Assembly (NCBI RefSeq): GCF_024763615.1 | Contig: NC_077223.1 | Span: forward strand, 62,930,627-62,994,626 | Source of the DNA: Phlebotomus papatasi | Taxonomy: Eukaryota; Arthropoda; Insecta; Diptera; Psychodidae | Reading direction: 5' to 3' | Length of the DNA stretch: 64,000 bases | Shown here: positions 43,935 to 54,800 of the stretch, piece after piece | Position numbering within the stretch: position 1 is the first letter of the stretch | Layout: each line of letters begins with the position of its first letter | Made by a program: the position numbers and the translations under genes | Notes under the pieces: model-generated | Told to the model about the DNA's origin: nothing | Seen by the model: only the letters and a program-made list of their open reading frames with translations | The model's database searches: none

Positions 43935-44240
43935 CCCTTGTCTAGTCGCAGGGCTTCACATGTTATTCAATTAGATTCTGGATTAAAAACTAAAATAGAC
44001 AAACTGTGCACTTGCTGAGCTTCCTCCGTGACTGAGGCTGAAAGTGAAACTGAACTGCTGATTGATGGACGCTTTGTGGTTTTTGGTCGCAATTCCTCCA
44101 CTTCTTCAGCTGCTCGGAGGAGACGCCAAGAGCGAAATGAAAGCATCGCGCGAGACGTCCAAGAGAGCCAGTCGACTGGAGAGAAATCTTCACTTTCTAG
44201 TCTCGAGTTGAAATGTGGGAGTTGATGCAAAAATTGTAGA
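43935..44240 (-). promoter_or_regulatory. GC-rich leader or promoter of retinophilin
   Basis: This 300 bp is far less AT-rich than its surroundings and lies immediately 5' of retinophilin exon 1. Both strands have open frames of 65-87 codons with no ATG in good position, as expected of GC-richer leader DNA. No TATA box was identified. Confidence 0.4.
43956..43961 (-). promoter_or_regulatory. Start-stop uORF in the retinophilin leader
   Basis: ATGTGA (an AUG followed directly by a stop) lies 29 bp upstream of the retinophilin ATG on the minus strand. Such minimal uORFs can stall ribosomes. It is only relevant if the transcript starts upstream of 43961. Confidence 0.35.
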
Positions 44241-44467
44241 TTTGCATTTAATGAAAAGGGTTGCGAGATGTAATTTATGCATTTTGGAATAAAGTTGGTT
44301 ACTTCGCAAGAAGACTGAAAAGTTAGAGCTTGGTTACGGAAAAATCAAGTGAGTTTCTCAAGAAATTTAGATTCAATGGGGAGATAATAATGATTAGGAT
44401 CACGGTACAGAAGAATTTCTACAATTTATGTGGCTAGTCCTTGACACTTCCAATGCTTCGAACGTCT

Positions 44468-45655
44468 TTAATTTTATTTTTAACTGCTCGAACTCCAAAA
44501 GAGAGCAGGTTCCATAATCCAAAAACATGATTTTTTGACTTATCTCAAAATTGTCCCAAACGATTTCAATGATTTTCGGATAAGTTTTGTATTTAATTTA
44601 GCTGAACATTTCTTCCTTAGACACCTTTCACCGGTTAATTCGCTATCTTGAATTATTCAAGGTCAAAAGGTCAACCACCCTGGGGGCCTAATTTGCAACA
44701 GATTTGGACAAATTTAGACTTTTTTGAAAGCTCTTGAATTCCTGAACCCGACTGCATCGGTTACAATCGGTGATGGATCAGGAAAGTAACGGTAATAGCC
44801 TTATTTTAAAAATACTGTTTTTCGCACTTTTCCAGTCTTTTGACCCATAATTCAAACGGAAAGTGATATCGACTTACAGATTTTGATGACCTTTCTAAAA
44901 TAACAAAATCTCGAAACTAATGTTTTTCTTTATTTGAAAGTTTCCGGTGGTCACCAGTGAGATTTTTTTTCATCTCAAGACTAAAACAATTTTTCAATCT
45001 TGCCCAGAGCTTTCGGTCCGGATATGGACCTTCTTCAGTGGTCGACTAAGACTATGTTTTTGTGGTTTCTTGAGGATTCGTTCACTTTGTGGGAAATAGG
45101 GAAAAACATCACCAGCAGGAAAATCAGTTGGGAAGGTTTGTATGGGATTTCAATATTTACAATTTTATAATTTCTAAAAAAAAACTTTTCTTTCTGCAAA
45201 GACTCAATTTTTCTTTGTCTCGTAATCCGAAATCACACCAATTCCTTGCCTGTAACTAATGTTTTTCTTTTTCCCCCTTCCCTTTTATGCATCAAAAATG
45301 AGCTTTTTCTAACTTTACACAAAATTGGCGCAAGCGATTTCAATGATTTTCGGATATGTCTTGTAGTTAGTTCAGCCGAACATTAAAATATTGACACCTT
45401 TCACTGGTTAATTCGCCATTTTGAATTATTCAAAATAAAAAAAATGATTTTTTTTAAATATCTTCTTCTTGAACAATTTTCAACTTCAATATGGTTTAGT
45501 GGTAATTTATAGACAAATTAATCGAAATTAATCTTATTATAAGCATCCAAAAATTTTCGAAAAAGAATATAAGACAGAACTCTTTCTCAAAAGTTCGAGC
45601 AGCTCGCAAAGCCTTTGACGCTTTGCCACCTCTTTATACCTTCATAACACTAAAT
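44468..45655. repeat. Dispersed repeat family R, long copy
   Basis: Left end aactgctcgaactccaaaag and inverted right end gagctgctcgaacttttgag behave as inverted termini. The interior has cactggttaattcgccattt twice (44631, 45405), showing internal duplication. Related copies are at 46622-47310 and 59605-60225; end fragments at 960, 21250 and 40755. No transposase frame seen. Confidence 0.5.
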
Positions 45656-46366
45656 CTACCAAGACGCCGGTCAAAATGACCGGTTTAAAAACTTTTTAAA
45701 ATATTTAAACATACTTAAACGGTAGAATGTCACTATCACACTATGAATTTTTTAAAATATGCATATAATATATTTTTCAGTGTTTAAATTTTAATTCTTT
45801 CCTCTTTTTTTTTTAAAAGAAAATCGACCAAAAACGATAGGTAGGTTTAGTGCTAAAGAATTTCTTTAAAGATTAAAGTCTCATCTCCATTCAATTTATT
45901 GAATATTAAATGGACAGATGAACCTATATCAGTTTATTGTAGGTAAGATTCTTAACGTGAGCAAACTCAGATAGCATGCAAATTCGATTTTGAGCTAAAG
46001 CTTGAAGGTGGGTATTCAGTAATTTTGAACTAAATTTCTGAAATTATTTCAAATTCTGTATTTAATAAACCAAAATATCTAGAATGGATGAAGTGACAGA
46101 AGGATGATATTATATAGGTGAAATGTATGAAATATAGACAAGCAGACGAATTCTGTAACGCTCTGGTAATGTCGTATGACAAATTGTATTCGAATCTTAG
46201 GGGAGCTTTTTCGAAAATGTGATTCTGTAGTCGTGATTGTCAGATTCTGACAGTCAGAAGTGACATATTTGAGATTTCTGGCAATTTAAATGACAATAAA
46301 TTGTATCAAACAAATCAACCAAGATTATGAGCATGTCAATTATGAGAATTCTATCTCTTTAAACTG

Positions 46367-46617
46367 CACTGAGAAAAAAGGGGGTGCGATTAACTTTTTT
46401 TCCTCGTAACTTTAACACTTTTTAGGTGTAAAAATATATCAACATTTTTAATGTTAATTTTCCACCTTTTTAAGTGTAAAATTAACGTGAAAAAGGGTTA
46501 ATTTAATCACTAATACACCTAAAAAGGGTGATATTTACACCGATTTCGGATCAATAATGCAGGGTAAAATTAATATTACCGGAATGTTATTTTAACTTTT
46601 TCTGATTTCTCTCAGTG
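46367..46617. mobile_element. CACTGAGA-family MITE, copy D
   Basis: Ends CACTGAGAAAAAAGGGGGTG and TTTCTCTCAGTG, with TG at both borders. Same orientation as copy A. Family R sequence begins directly after it. Confidence 0.65.
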
Positions 46618-46621
46618 TGTG

Positions 46622-47310
46622 AATCAATTTTACTGCACGAACTCAAAAAGAGAGCAGTTATATAATACACTTTTTTCCAACATGTTTTACGGCTAGAGGC
46701 CAAACGGTAAGAGATATTGACTTCTGGTCTTCGACGATCCTACTCCATAAGTCAACATTATCTAGGACTGTCTTTTTTATCCACCCTTTCCTTCCCTCAA
46801 AACCATGTTTCTTACTTTGTTTCGAAAACGGCTCCTACGATTTCTTTCATTTAGAGGTAGTCAAAGCGCATTTTATCTTTGGACATCTATGTTCGAAAAT
46901 TATTTCGATATCCAATTTTCGAAGTTCAAAATTTAACCACTTTTGGAGGCGTATTTTTCAACTGATTTGCCTAAATTTGGATTTTTTTGAGAGATCTTAA
47001 AATTTCAAACCCGATGTTATCGGTCACAATTGGTCATGAGTTCGTATAATACCCGTAAATGATTTACCTTTCTCGTATTTACTTTTATGTTTGCTCGAGA
47101 GCTTGTTACTCGTTCTAAAATATTCTAAAACCAACTTTTCTTAAGAAATTTCTTATTTTGGAGTGACTTTTTAAATTTATCAATCATTTTAATTGGTAAT
47201 AAAGCAGTATGTATCCAAAAATCATGCGAAAAATTAATACACGAATAGCTCTTTTCGTGAGTTTGAGCACTGCGCAAAGCTTGGGACAATTTACCATCTC
47301 TTTTCAAAAT
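46622..47310. repeat. Dispersed repeat family R, copy 2
   Basis: Begins actgcacgaactcaaaaaga and ends gagcactgcgcaaagcttgg then ccatctcttt. Contains ggccaaacggtaagagatat and gatcctactccataagtcaa, shared with 59720-59780. Confidence 0.5.
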
Positions 47311-47620
47311 GTGTTTCGGATTGATAGATCTTCAATACTAAAGTCGTATTTTTTTTAAGTTTTTTAAGTTCATATGTTATAAGTTTCACAATAACAAAGC
47401 TGAAATAAAAATATCTAAGTTTTTTTTGAGTTTTTTTAAGTTTTCAAGTTGGTGCTGAGTCCTGATGATGTTTAGGTTTTTGATTAATGAAAAAAAGTAA
47501 AGTAAACTTGTAATAGTATTAAACACTCACCTGCTTTTCAATTGAAGGGATTTATCTCTCAATTCTGAGATACATTTTAAAGCAATAAATCTTTAAATCG
47601 GCCTTTAAAGGAATATTCTT

Positions 47621-47826
47621 ATACGGGCCTCAGACCTAAGGCTTAGCCATATGGCTTAACTTCTCTTATTTCTTATCAGTCGAGATTTTTTGGGAAAATA
47701 TGACTTAGGATTGAATATGATGGGCAAATGATCTGGTTAATTCTGAAAAATCAATAAAATTGGTTACTATTTTGAAATTCGAGACTTTCGGGAACTGGGC
47801 TAAACCCTAGGTCTGAAGCCGGCATT
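47621..47826. mobile_element. MITE family M2, inverted full copy
   Basis: Ends atacgggcctcagacctaag and ctaggtctgaagccggcat; internal gactttcgggaactgggcta in reverse order relative to 31661-31862. Confidence 0.6.
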
Positions 47827-47829
47827 ACT

Positions 47830-48859
47830 CTCCAACAAAATTTTTTAATTTGAAAGTATTATCATTCACAAGTAGATCTTGACAAATTCGAAAATATATT
47901 TGAAAACCCAAAACAGAGACTTGATTTTTCTTGATAATTCCGCAAGTTGACTAAGGTATATCCTGTTCGAATTTCGAAGTGCTCAAGTGTCAAAATGTGA
48001 CGGTCTCCATTGTTGTGAGAAATAAAACAGAATAACGACGCTTACTGTTCTTTTCCCATTACTTAATCACTCCATAATCACTGCGTAACTTTTTTGCGAG
48101 CTTTTTAGTGTGATATTTGATAAATTTTCTTCACCTTGTTCGAAAATTTTTTATGAAAATTCGAGATTGAATTTGGATTCTTCGAACATCAACGACTTTT
48201 TGTGCAAATAAAGATCCATTTACCTTTTATCCAAGACACTATTGGAGAATCAAAATCTACTTGTGTTTAGGCTCAATACCTACTCCTGGTTGAAATCTTT
48301 TATCTACAATCTGCATTCGATTTAATTCTGTTTTAAATCGAATTGAACACTTTTGGCGGCAAATTGATAAGCAAACACGTGGAATTGAGAGTGTAAAAAT
48401 GCATTTATTGTAAATTATAAATTTTCTCTTTTTCATCTCCTATAATCTCTTAATACTCTATAAATCGGACAATAGGCGATAATTGCCTTTCCTAAGCAGG
48501 CAGCTCAAAGTAATTATACATACAGAAAAAAATTACAATATAATAATAATATAGAAAAGAAATTTCTAGTGCTAGAGCGAAAAATTACAAAAGAAATGTC
48601 GTCAAACTTTGGCTGTACAAACCTACAAAAAATCGCGTTCAGCAGATAGAATAAATGTCAAAATATTGGGGTCTTTTTACACTAAAATTATTCAGATATA
48701 AACGGGATACCTACAATAAATTCCTTTATAGATAAAATATTGATAAAGAATACATGGTGAGGGAGTTTAGCAAGTATTTATTGATTTAAAAAAAAAAAGC
48801 TAAACTCCCTGGACAATAAATGGGGGCATGCAAGGCACCTTAAGCATCTCTGTGATCCC
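47830..48859. other. 3' flank of polychaetoid
   Basis: No gene. TTTATT at 48777 gives a minus-strand AATAAA about 80 bp after the polychaetoid stop and may end its message. Confidence 0.4.
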
Positions 48860-51800
48860 CTAAAAATGGTCCACTTTGACGGAGACGGTGTGGGCGGCCG
48901 TAGTCGTGGGCAGATCGATGTTGTCCCAGTTGGTGTTGAGGTGCTTCTCGCTGTCCGTAGCCTTGAGAGCTAGCCCCAGAGACGCCGTCTTTCCGGCGCA
49001 ATGGGGAATGTTTAGGGTCACTGGCACCAGGAATTCCAGGCCCTGAGGACCGCACATCACCAAAGGGGACAGCATTGTTTCACCTATCACCAAAAAAAAT
49101 CAAACACACGAAAAAACCCAAAAATTAATTTTAAAAAATACCTAAGAATAAAATATTCAAGAAAACATATTTCTGCAAGACATTCTATTCTACCAATCAA
49201 ATCTACGGTGAATATTATTTTTAAAAATTAAAATTTGCATGGTGGATTGTATAACTTGGCGTAATATCATGTGATTTAATATACAAATAATTTGGTGATG
49301 AATAAATTAATTTTGGAAAGTTGTTGTGGAATGCGCGAAAGATAAAAGTGTATTTTTTTTTTGAAATTATAACATCAATTAATTATGTCTGTATAAACAT
49401 GAGTTTGCAGTCTTGTAGCAAATCACTTATTTCCGCTAGAGTTTAGTGGAATTATTTTTTTTTATGAGGAAACGAGATCGAAAGTGATTTTCTAATAACG
49501 TGACTTGAGCAGCACGCTAAATTTTGCAAAATTTCTGCATGAATCTTCATTGAGAAAAATTTCACAGTTGCACTAACTTCCATTTAACTTTATCGAAATA
49601 AAAATTTCTTTCGGATTTTGAGATATTTCCGTTTAAAGTTCCTTAAAAATTCAGTTTTTGCAGCTTCCAGCGCTTTTGACTATATGCGATTACAGCGCTT
49701 GTAGTGTCGGTTTTACAAACTTCACTGGTACTAGTACACAATATTCTTAGAAACAGTTTTGTTAAGCAGATAAGTGAATCTTGTCAAATTTTGTCAAAAT
49801 TGTGTTATTTTTCAATTTGACAAATTTTTCTCACATTCGATATGGCAAAACTGGTAAAACATCCTCTTGACAAACTTTCAACATAATCCAGTTGGCCAAT
49901 GCAATGTCAATTTGACGAAACTTTTACATATTGGTTCTGTTCAGTAATAACCTTTCGAAAAGACAAAACCACTCCAAAGCCAAGCCAAACTTATTCAAAA
50001 ATCTATCGGAAGCCTAAAGTGCAAGTTCACGCACTCGCCGCTTTAGCGCTAATTCTTCTGCCATTTCGAAATTCGGTATTTTTAACACTTCAATCGTCAA
50101 CAATGTCAACAATAGTGTGTAAACCTTTGCTGCAAAAAGGGAGTTTCTGTGGAATTTTAAGATGGAAGAACCTTTGAATTGTAGTTTCTTTAAAATAAAT
50201 GTTATTTTCATGAACTTGCTCACTTTTGTGTAACTCGTCGGCTTAAACTTTCGAACTTCCAATGGGATTTTAGGTAAATTTAGGAGAGGAGAGAGCTCTC
50301 AAATCGGGAAGGTTATTACTTAACGAGAGGATTCTGTATGTCAGAATATATATTTGACAAACTTTTCTTGTTTCTTTGACAAAACTTTTTTTGAGTAGAA
50401 TTGAAGCTACGGTCGATTAAGTGCCAAATAGCACCAAAAAGGATTTTGTCTACACTGAAAAAACAGTTTTTTCAATCTAACAAGAAAAGTTTGTCAAGAG
50501 GACATTCTTCCACATAAAATGGAAGAAAAAGTATTGTCAAATTGGTATAAAATATCTTTTTAAGAAATTTTGAACAAGATCTCTTTATCCACAACAATAA
50601 TTTTTTAATCATTGTGTTGCATTAAAAAAAAATAGGGTTCTTCATTAACTTTAGATTTATAAACAGTCAAATGGTATATAGTATATCTTCGTAGATATGA
50701 AAATTAGTTCGTTCGGATTACGCGGATTACTCACAATTATAGTTTGATACTTAAGAAGTGTCTCAGCTAAAAGATAAATAGGTTGCTATTTCCACAAAAT
50801 GCTCTTGATATACGAAAACCTCAAAGAGGATTTCGAATTTTTATACTACAAGATTAATCTACTCAGCTCTCTTGTTATGCGAGTGACAGCTGCCAGCTGT
50901 TTGATATATTCAAATCTTTTTTTTTTTTTAGGAATCATGCAGTTTGTATAGTGTGAATTAGAGTGTTGTTTTCGTTTTGTCAAAATTTTTGAAACATAAT
51001 TGTGACAGAAAATGAAACGTATACACCCACGAAAAAAGCACAGAATAGAAAAACCGTTAACTAGATTAAAAAAAACTTAAGTGTCATTTTGCCCTAAAAC
51101 TTCCGGACAACGAAGAGCTGAGTATAAACCTTTTGAAGAAATAAATCTATAAAGTCCAAAGTCAAACTAAACCTACTCGGAATCGACTAATTCCCGTTTT
51201 CGTCGCGTTCGCGCTAGCTGTCCTTCATTTTCGAATTTTCGGTATTTTTGACACTTCAATCGTCAAAAACAGAGCGTAAATCCTTGATGAAAAAAGTGAT
51301 TTTTTGAGTTTCTTAGCGCTCTTTTTCAAGATAGCAGAACAATTGAATTTTAATTAAATGAATGTCCTTTTCGTGAACTTATTCACTTTTATGCAACTCG
51401 TCAAAAATATAAATTTTCGAACTTCCAATGGGTTTTTAGGTAAATTCTCTCTGATATAACTTCGAATCGGTGCAATAAGAATACTCAACCGGAGAGAAAC
51501 CTCAAATCGGAAAGACTATTACTGAACGTTAGAATTTGAGCCAAGGTAAAAAATATTATAAATCACAATGAAAAGGTGGGGTGACATGATAACTTATTTT
51601 CGATACTATCGACTGTCGAACCTGAAAATTTTAAACGATAGCTGCACTTCCTGTAACTAACATATTTGTTTATCAACAGTCTTATTCTTTTAATAATCTC
51701 ACAAAGAATGGTCCAACAATCAGTAAAAAGTCGACGTTCACTTAATCTAGCACATATAGATTTATCGATACTATCGATTCGATAGTATCGAAAAGTTATC

Positions 51801-54800
51801 ATTCCGCCTCTGTTAAAAATTACGAATGTGTTTAATTCTTACGTTCAGTAATTAATTTCCATCCATATTTGAGAGCTCTTATACGAGATCTGTTTAAAAA
51901 GTAAAGTGGATCTTTATTTTTCTCGAAAAATACTTATTTATTCATCAAAATCTATTTTGTTCCCTTCAACGTAATCCCTATCAGATATGATGTACCTGTG
52001 CTTAAGCTTTTTCCAATCTATGCACTTTTTGATATGTGAGTCCAAATCGATAATGAATTGGTCAAGTAATCGTAATTTATTTATTTTTCTCGAATCCCCT
52101 TTATATTTGTGCGTAGGCATGTCATCAAAAACATTCCACATGCACACTTCTTAACGATTTTTTTAGTTCTGAAGTGGCAGTAAGATTATGTGCACTTAAC
52201 TCAGAGGTCAGATTCTTTCTTTGTGTTGGTTCCTGTCTCGACTGTTTTCCACAGTCCTCGTCGTGTTTCAAAATCACTAAACAGTCAAGACAGGAACCAA
52301 ACACAAGGAAAAGTCGACAACTGAGAAGCTTGTGAGAACAGCCATGTACTAAAAAATGTTCAGGAGAAAGTTTCATGTTTCATTGAAATAAGCACTTCAC
52401 TGTTTTTTTTAGGTTTTCCATTTAGATGAAGGGAGAGTGTCTCGGATTAAAAACTAGGGTTTTTCATCAATTGTTCTCAAAAAAGATCTTAAAATAATCG
52501 ATTAGAAACAGTCAGTTGAAAGCCAACAAAGCCGAGTAAAGCATTAGAAGCTATTCTCAAACTGTTCTCAACTAAATGAAAATTGAGAACAGTGTGGTAT
52601 GAGTCTATACTAGATTAGAATATTTAGTTTCCATGCTAGATTACCGAAAAGTGTTCAATTCTTGAAACATGCATCTAAATCTCTACTCATGCTCACACAT
52701 TCACAACAATCATTCCGTGCCACAAAACACTCGTGTGAATTTCAATGCCAGTACCATGTTCCATGTCAAGGGGAGGTCCTCCGACGCACTCGCTCATTCT
52801 GGGATCAGTCACTGTGAAGTAGATCTCTTGGCGAATTCCCTTCCCAATGGCGCCCTTGGGAATCTCCAGAGAAACATTCCACACTGGATCTAGGAGAGTT
52901 CCACCGTTCTCATCAAATACGCCTCGAGTTGTGGTGGGCTGTCTAGCCCTGGAAGCTGCTCCTAGGGATCCAGTGCTATCGTAGGGAGTGCTGGAGGCAT
53001 TGGGTGGCCCAATAGTACTGGGTAGGGAAGGTAGGCTAACCTGTGAGGTGTACTGGGTTTCTATGGATGTTCGACTAGCGTACTGAGCTGGTGTCTTGTT
53101 TTCTGGAGCTGTTCTCTTGATTATATTGGACAAATGGGAATTTCTGGGGGCTGGTCGAGGACTCATGGCCACCACAGTGTCATTATTGATGTCAAAGGGA
53201 GCTACCACAGTAGATCCACCAGTGCTGTGTGAAGCATCTTCATTTGATATCGATTCTCCACCCTCAGCTTCTTCTCTCTGGGCAAAGACACCAACGGGGA
53301 CTTCATCGATTCCCTCATGAATCACCTGACACCTTTCTTCCTTTCTAGAAACATAAATTGGCTCTGCCATTGACTCCATTGCTTCCCTACGAGTCTGATA
53401 GATATGTTCCCTTAGCTGGGCACGCGTTCGGAAACCGTTTTCTTTGACCTCCCTACGAGTAGAATAGATACTGGTATCCCTAGATCCAGCAGCTGACGAT
53501 GATGAGTCACTAGGTGGCTCAGATGTCGCCCTTTCCATCTCTACCCTACCCTGCTGAATCCTTTCCTGCATTTCCTTCTTGCTCTGGTACAGATGATCCC
53601 TGTGGAGGTCTCTCCTCCTCGGATACCCATACTAAAAATTACAAATGTGTGAATACGACGAACCATGCTTTCGAAAAAGCTTGATATCATGGAGACATGA
53701 TTTGTTCAATGGTTGCTGTTTGTTTAGGAACTTTGTACGACGAATCTCTTATAGTTTGTGAGTGCAAATTCGGACGACGACGTTCGTTCTTGTTTATAAA
53801 AATCAGTTCGCAATATTCGTAATGACGACGATCAAACCGGTCAAAATCGAAACTCAGACCAAATACTTGGATCGTAACAGAACTACCTCAATCCATTTGA
53901 TAACAAAACGTAAAAGCCACCTGTTCAGTTGGCGTAGGTTATCATTTTCCTCAGTATGTTTCGAAGAAATAAGAAGCTACCTTAACGCTGAAACTTTAGC
54001 CCGCTTTTCGTTACTGAGTTGTTCAACGTTGTTCAAAAATGTCATTTAACAAGCTGTAACAAACTTGACTGGGACTAACTTCTACCAAACCGTGCCACCA
54101 AGGTTAGACAACGACGTACCCCTGCGAAGGATTTCGATAGAGAAGGTTATTAGATTCTACTCTGGTTACTTCAGAGAGAATCTGCATCCGGCTACTAGTT
54201 CGAAAACCTCCCTCATAAAGAGCTTTCTACATGCTTCGTGTCTTCGTCAACAAGCGAGTGATATCAAAGATTACAGGGTATCATTGGGTAGGGACTTATA
54301 AACATCAGAAGGCGGATACCAAGCTTTTTGCATAAAGATCTAACTAGACACATCATAGGCTTTCCAATCCTAGATAGTGCTCAGCGGAGATACTTTCCGA
54401 GGTGAGAAGTGTAATTCAAATGGTACTTTTTGCCCCATGATAATGGGTGTTCGTTCGTTTTGGATGACAATCGTTAGAAAGAAACATACAAGTTCCGAGG
54501 AATCCCAGGCGGTCAAGCATGGGTGTAATTTCTGTAAATCAAGGAAAGAAGGTCAAACAAGTAATTATGCAACGTATGCAACATCGAGATGATGCCCTAA
54601 GAATAACACAGGCTCAGAATCTTGAGTCCGATCGCGACTCGTTAACAAGATGTAGGAGTTCAACACGTCATTTTTGTTTCGTTTGGGTCCTTGTATGCTT
54701 CGTAAAGATCAAACAATTTTCCCAAAAGTTAGAGTAGAGAACTATTTTGGTTAAGTGAAGTAATCCGCAATAGGGAAATCCGTGATAACAAAGAGAAAAT

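Larger units (their letters stand above)
49084..52754. other. Polychaetoid last intron, repeat-rich
   Basis: No extra exon seen. A ~300-bp segment occurs twice in direct order, at 49965-50280 and 51150-51440 (shared acacttcaatcgtcaa, tttcgaacttccaatggg). tttgacaaactttt motifs are scattered between 49780 and 50560. It also holds the MITE at 51586 and the hairpin at 52219. Confidence 0.5.

Noticed and set aside
44028..44225. Plus-strand ORF reading ELLIDGRFVVFGRN with an arginine-rich tail
   Set aside because: No ATG and an upstream stop; it lies antisense in the retinophilin leader, where GC-rich DNA opens several frames.
43967..44230. 87-codon minus-strand ORF just upstream of retinophilin
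   Set aside because: Not in frame-joined continuity with retinophilin and resembles no family; treated as leader.
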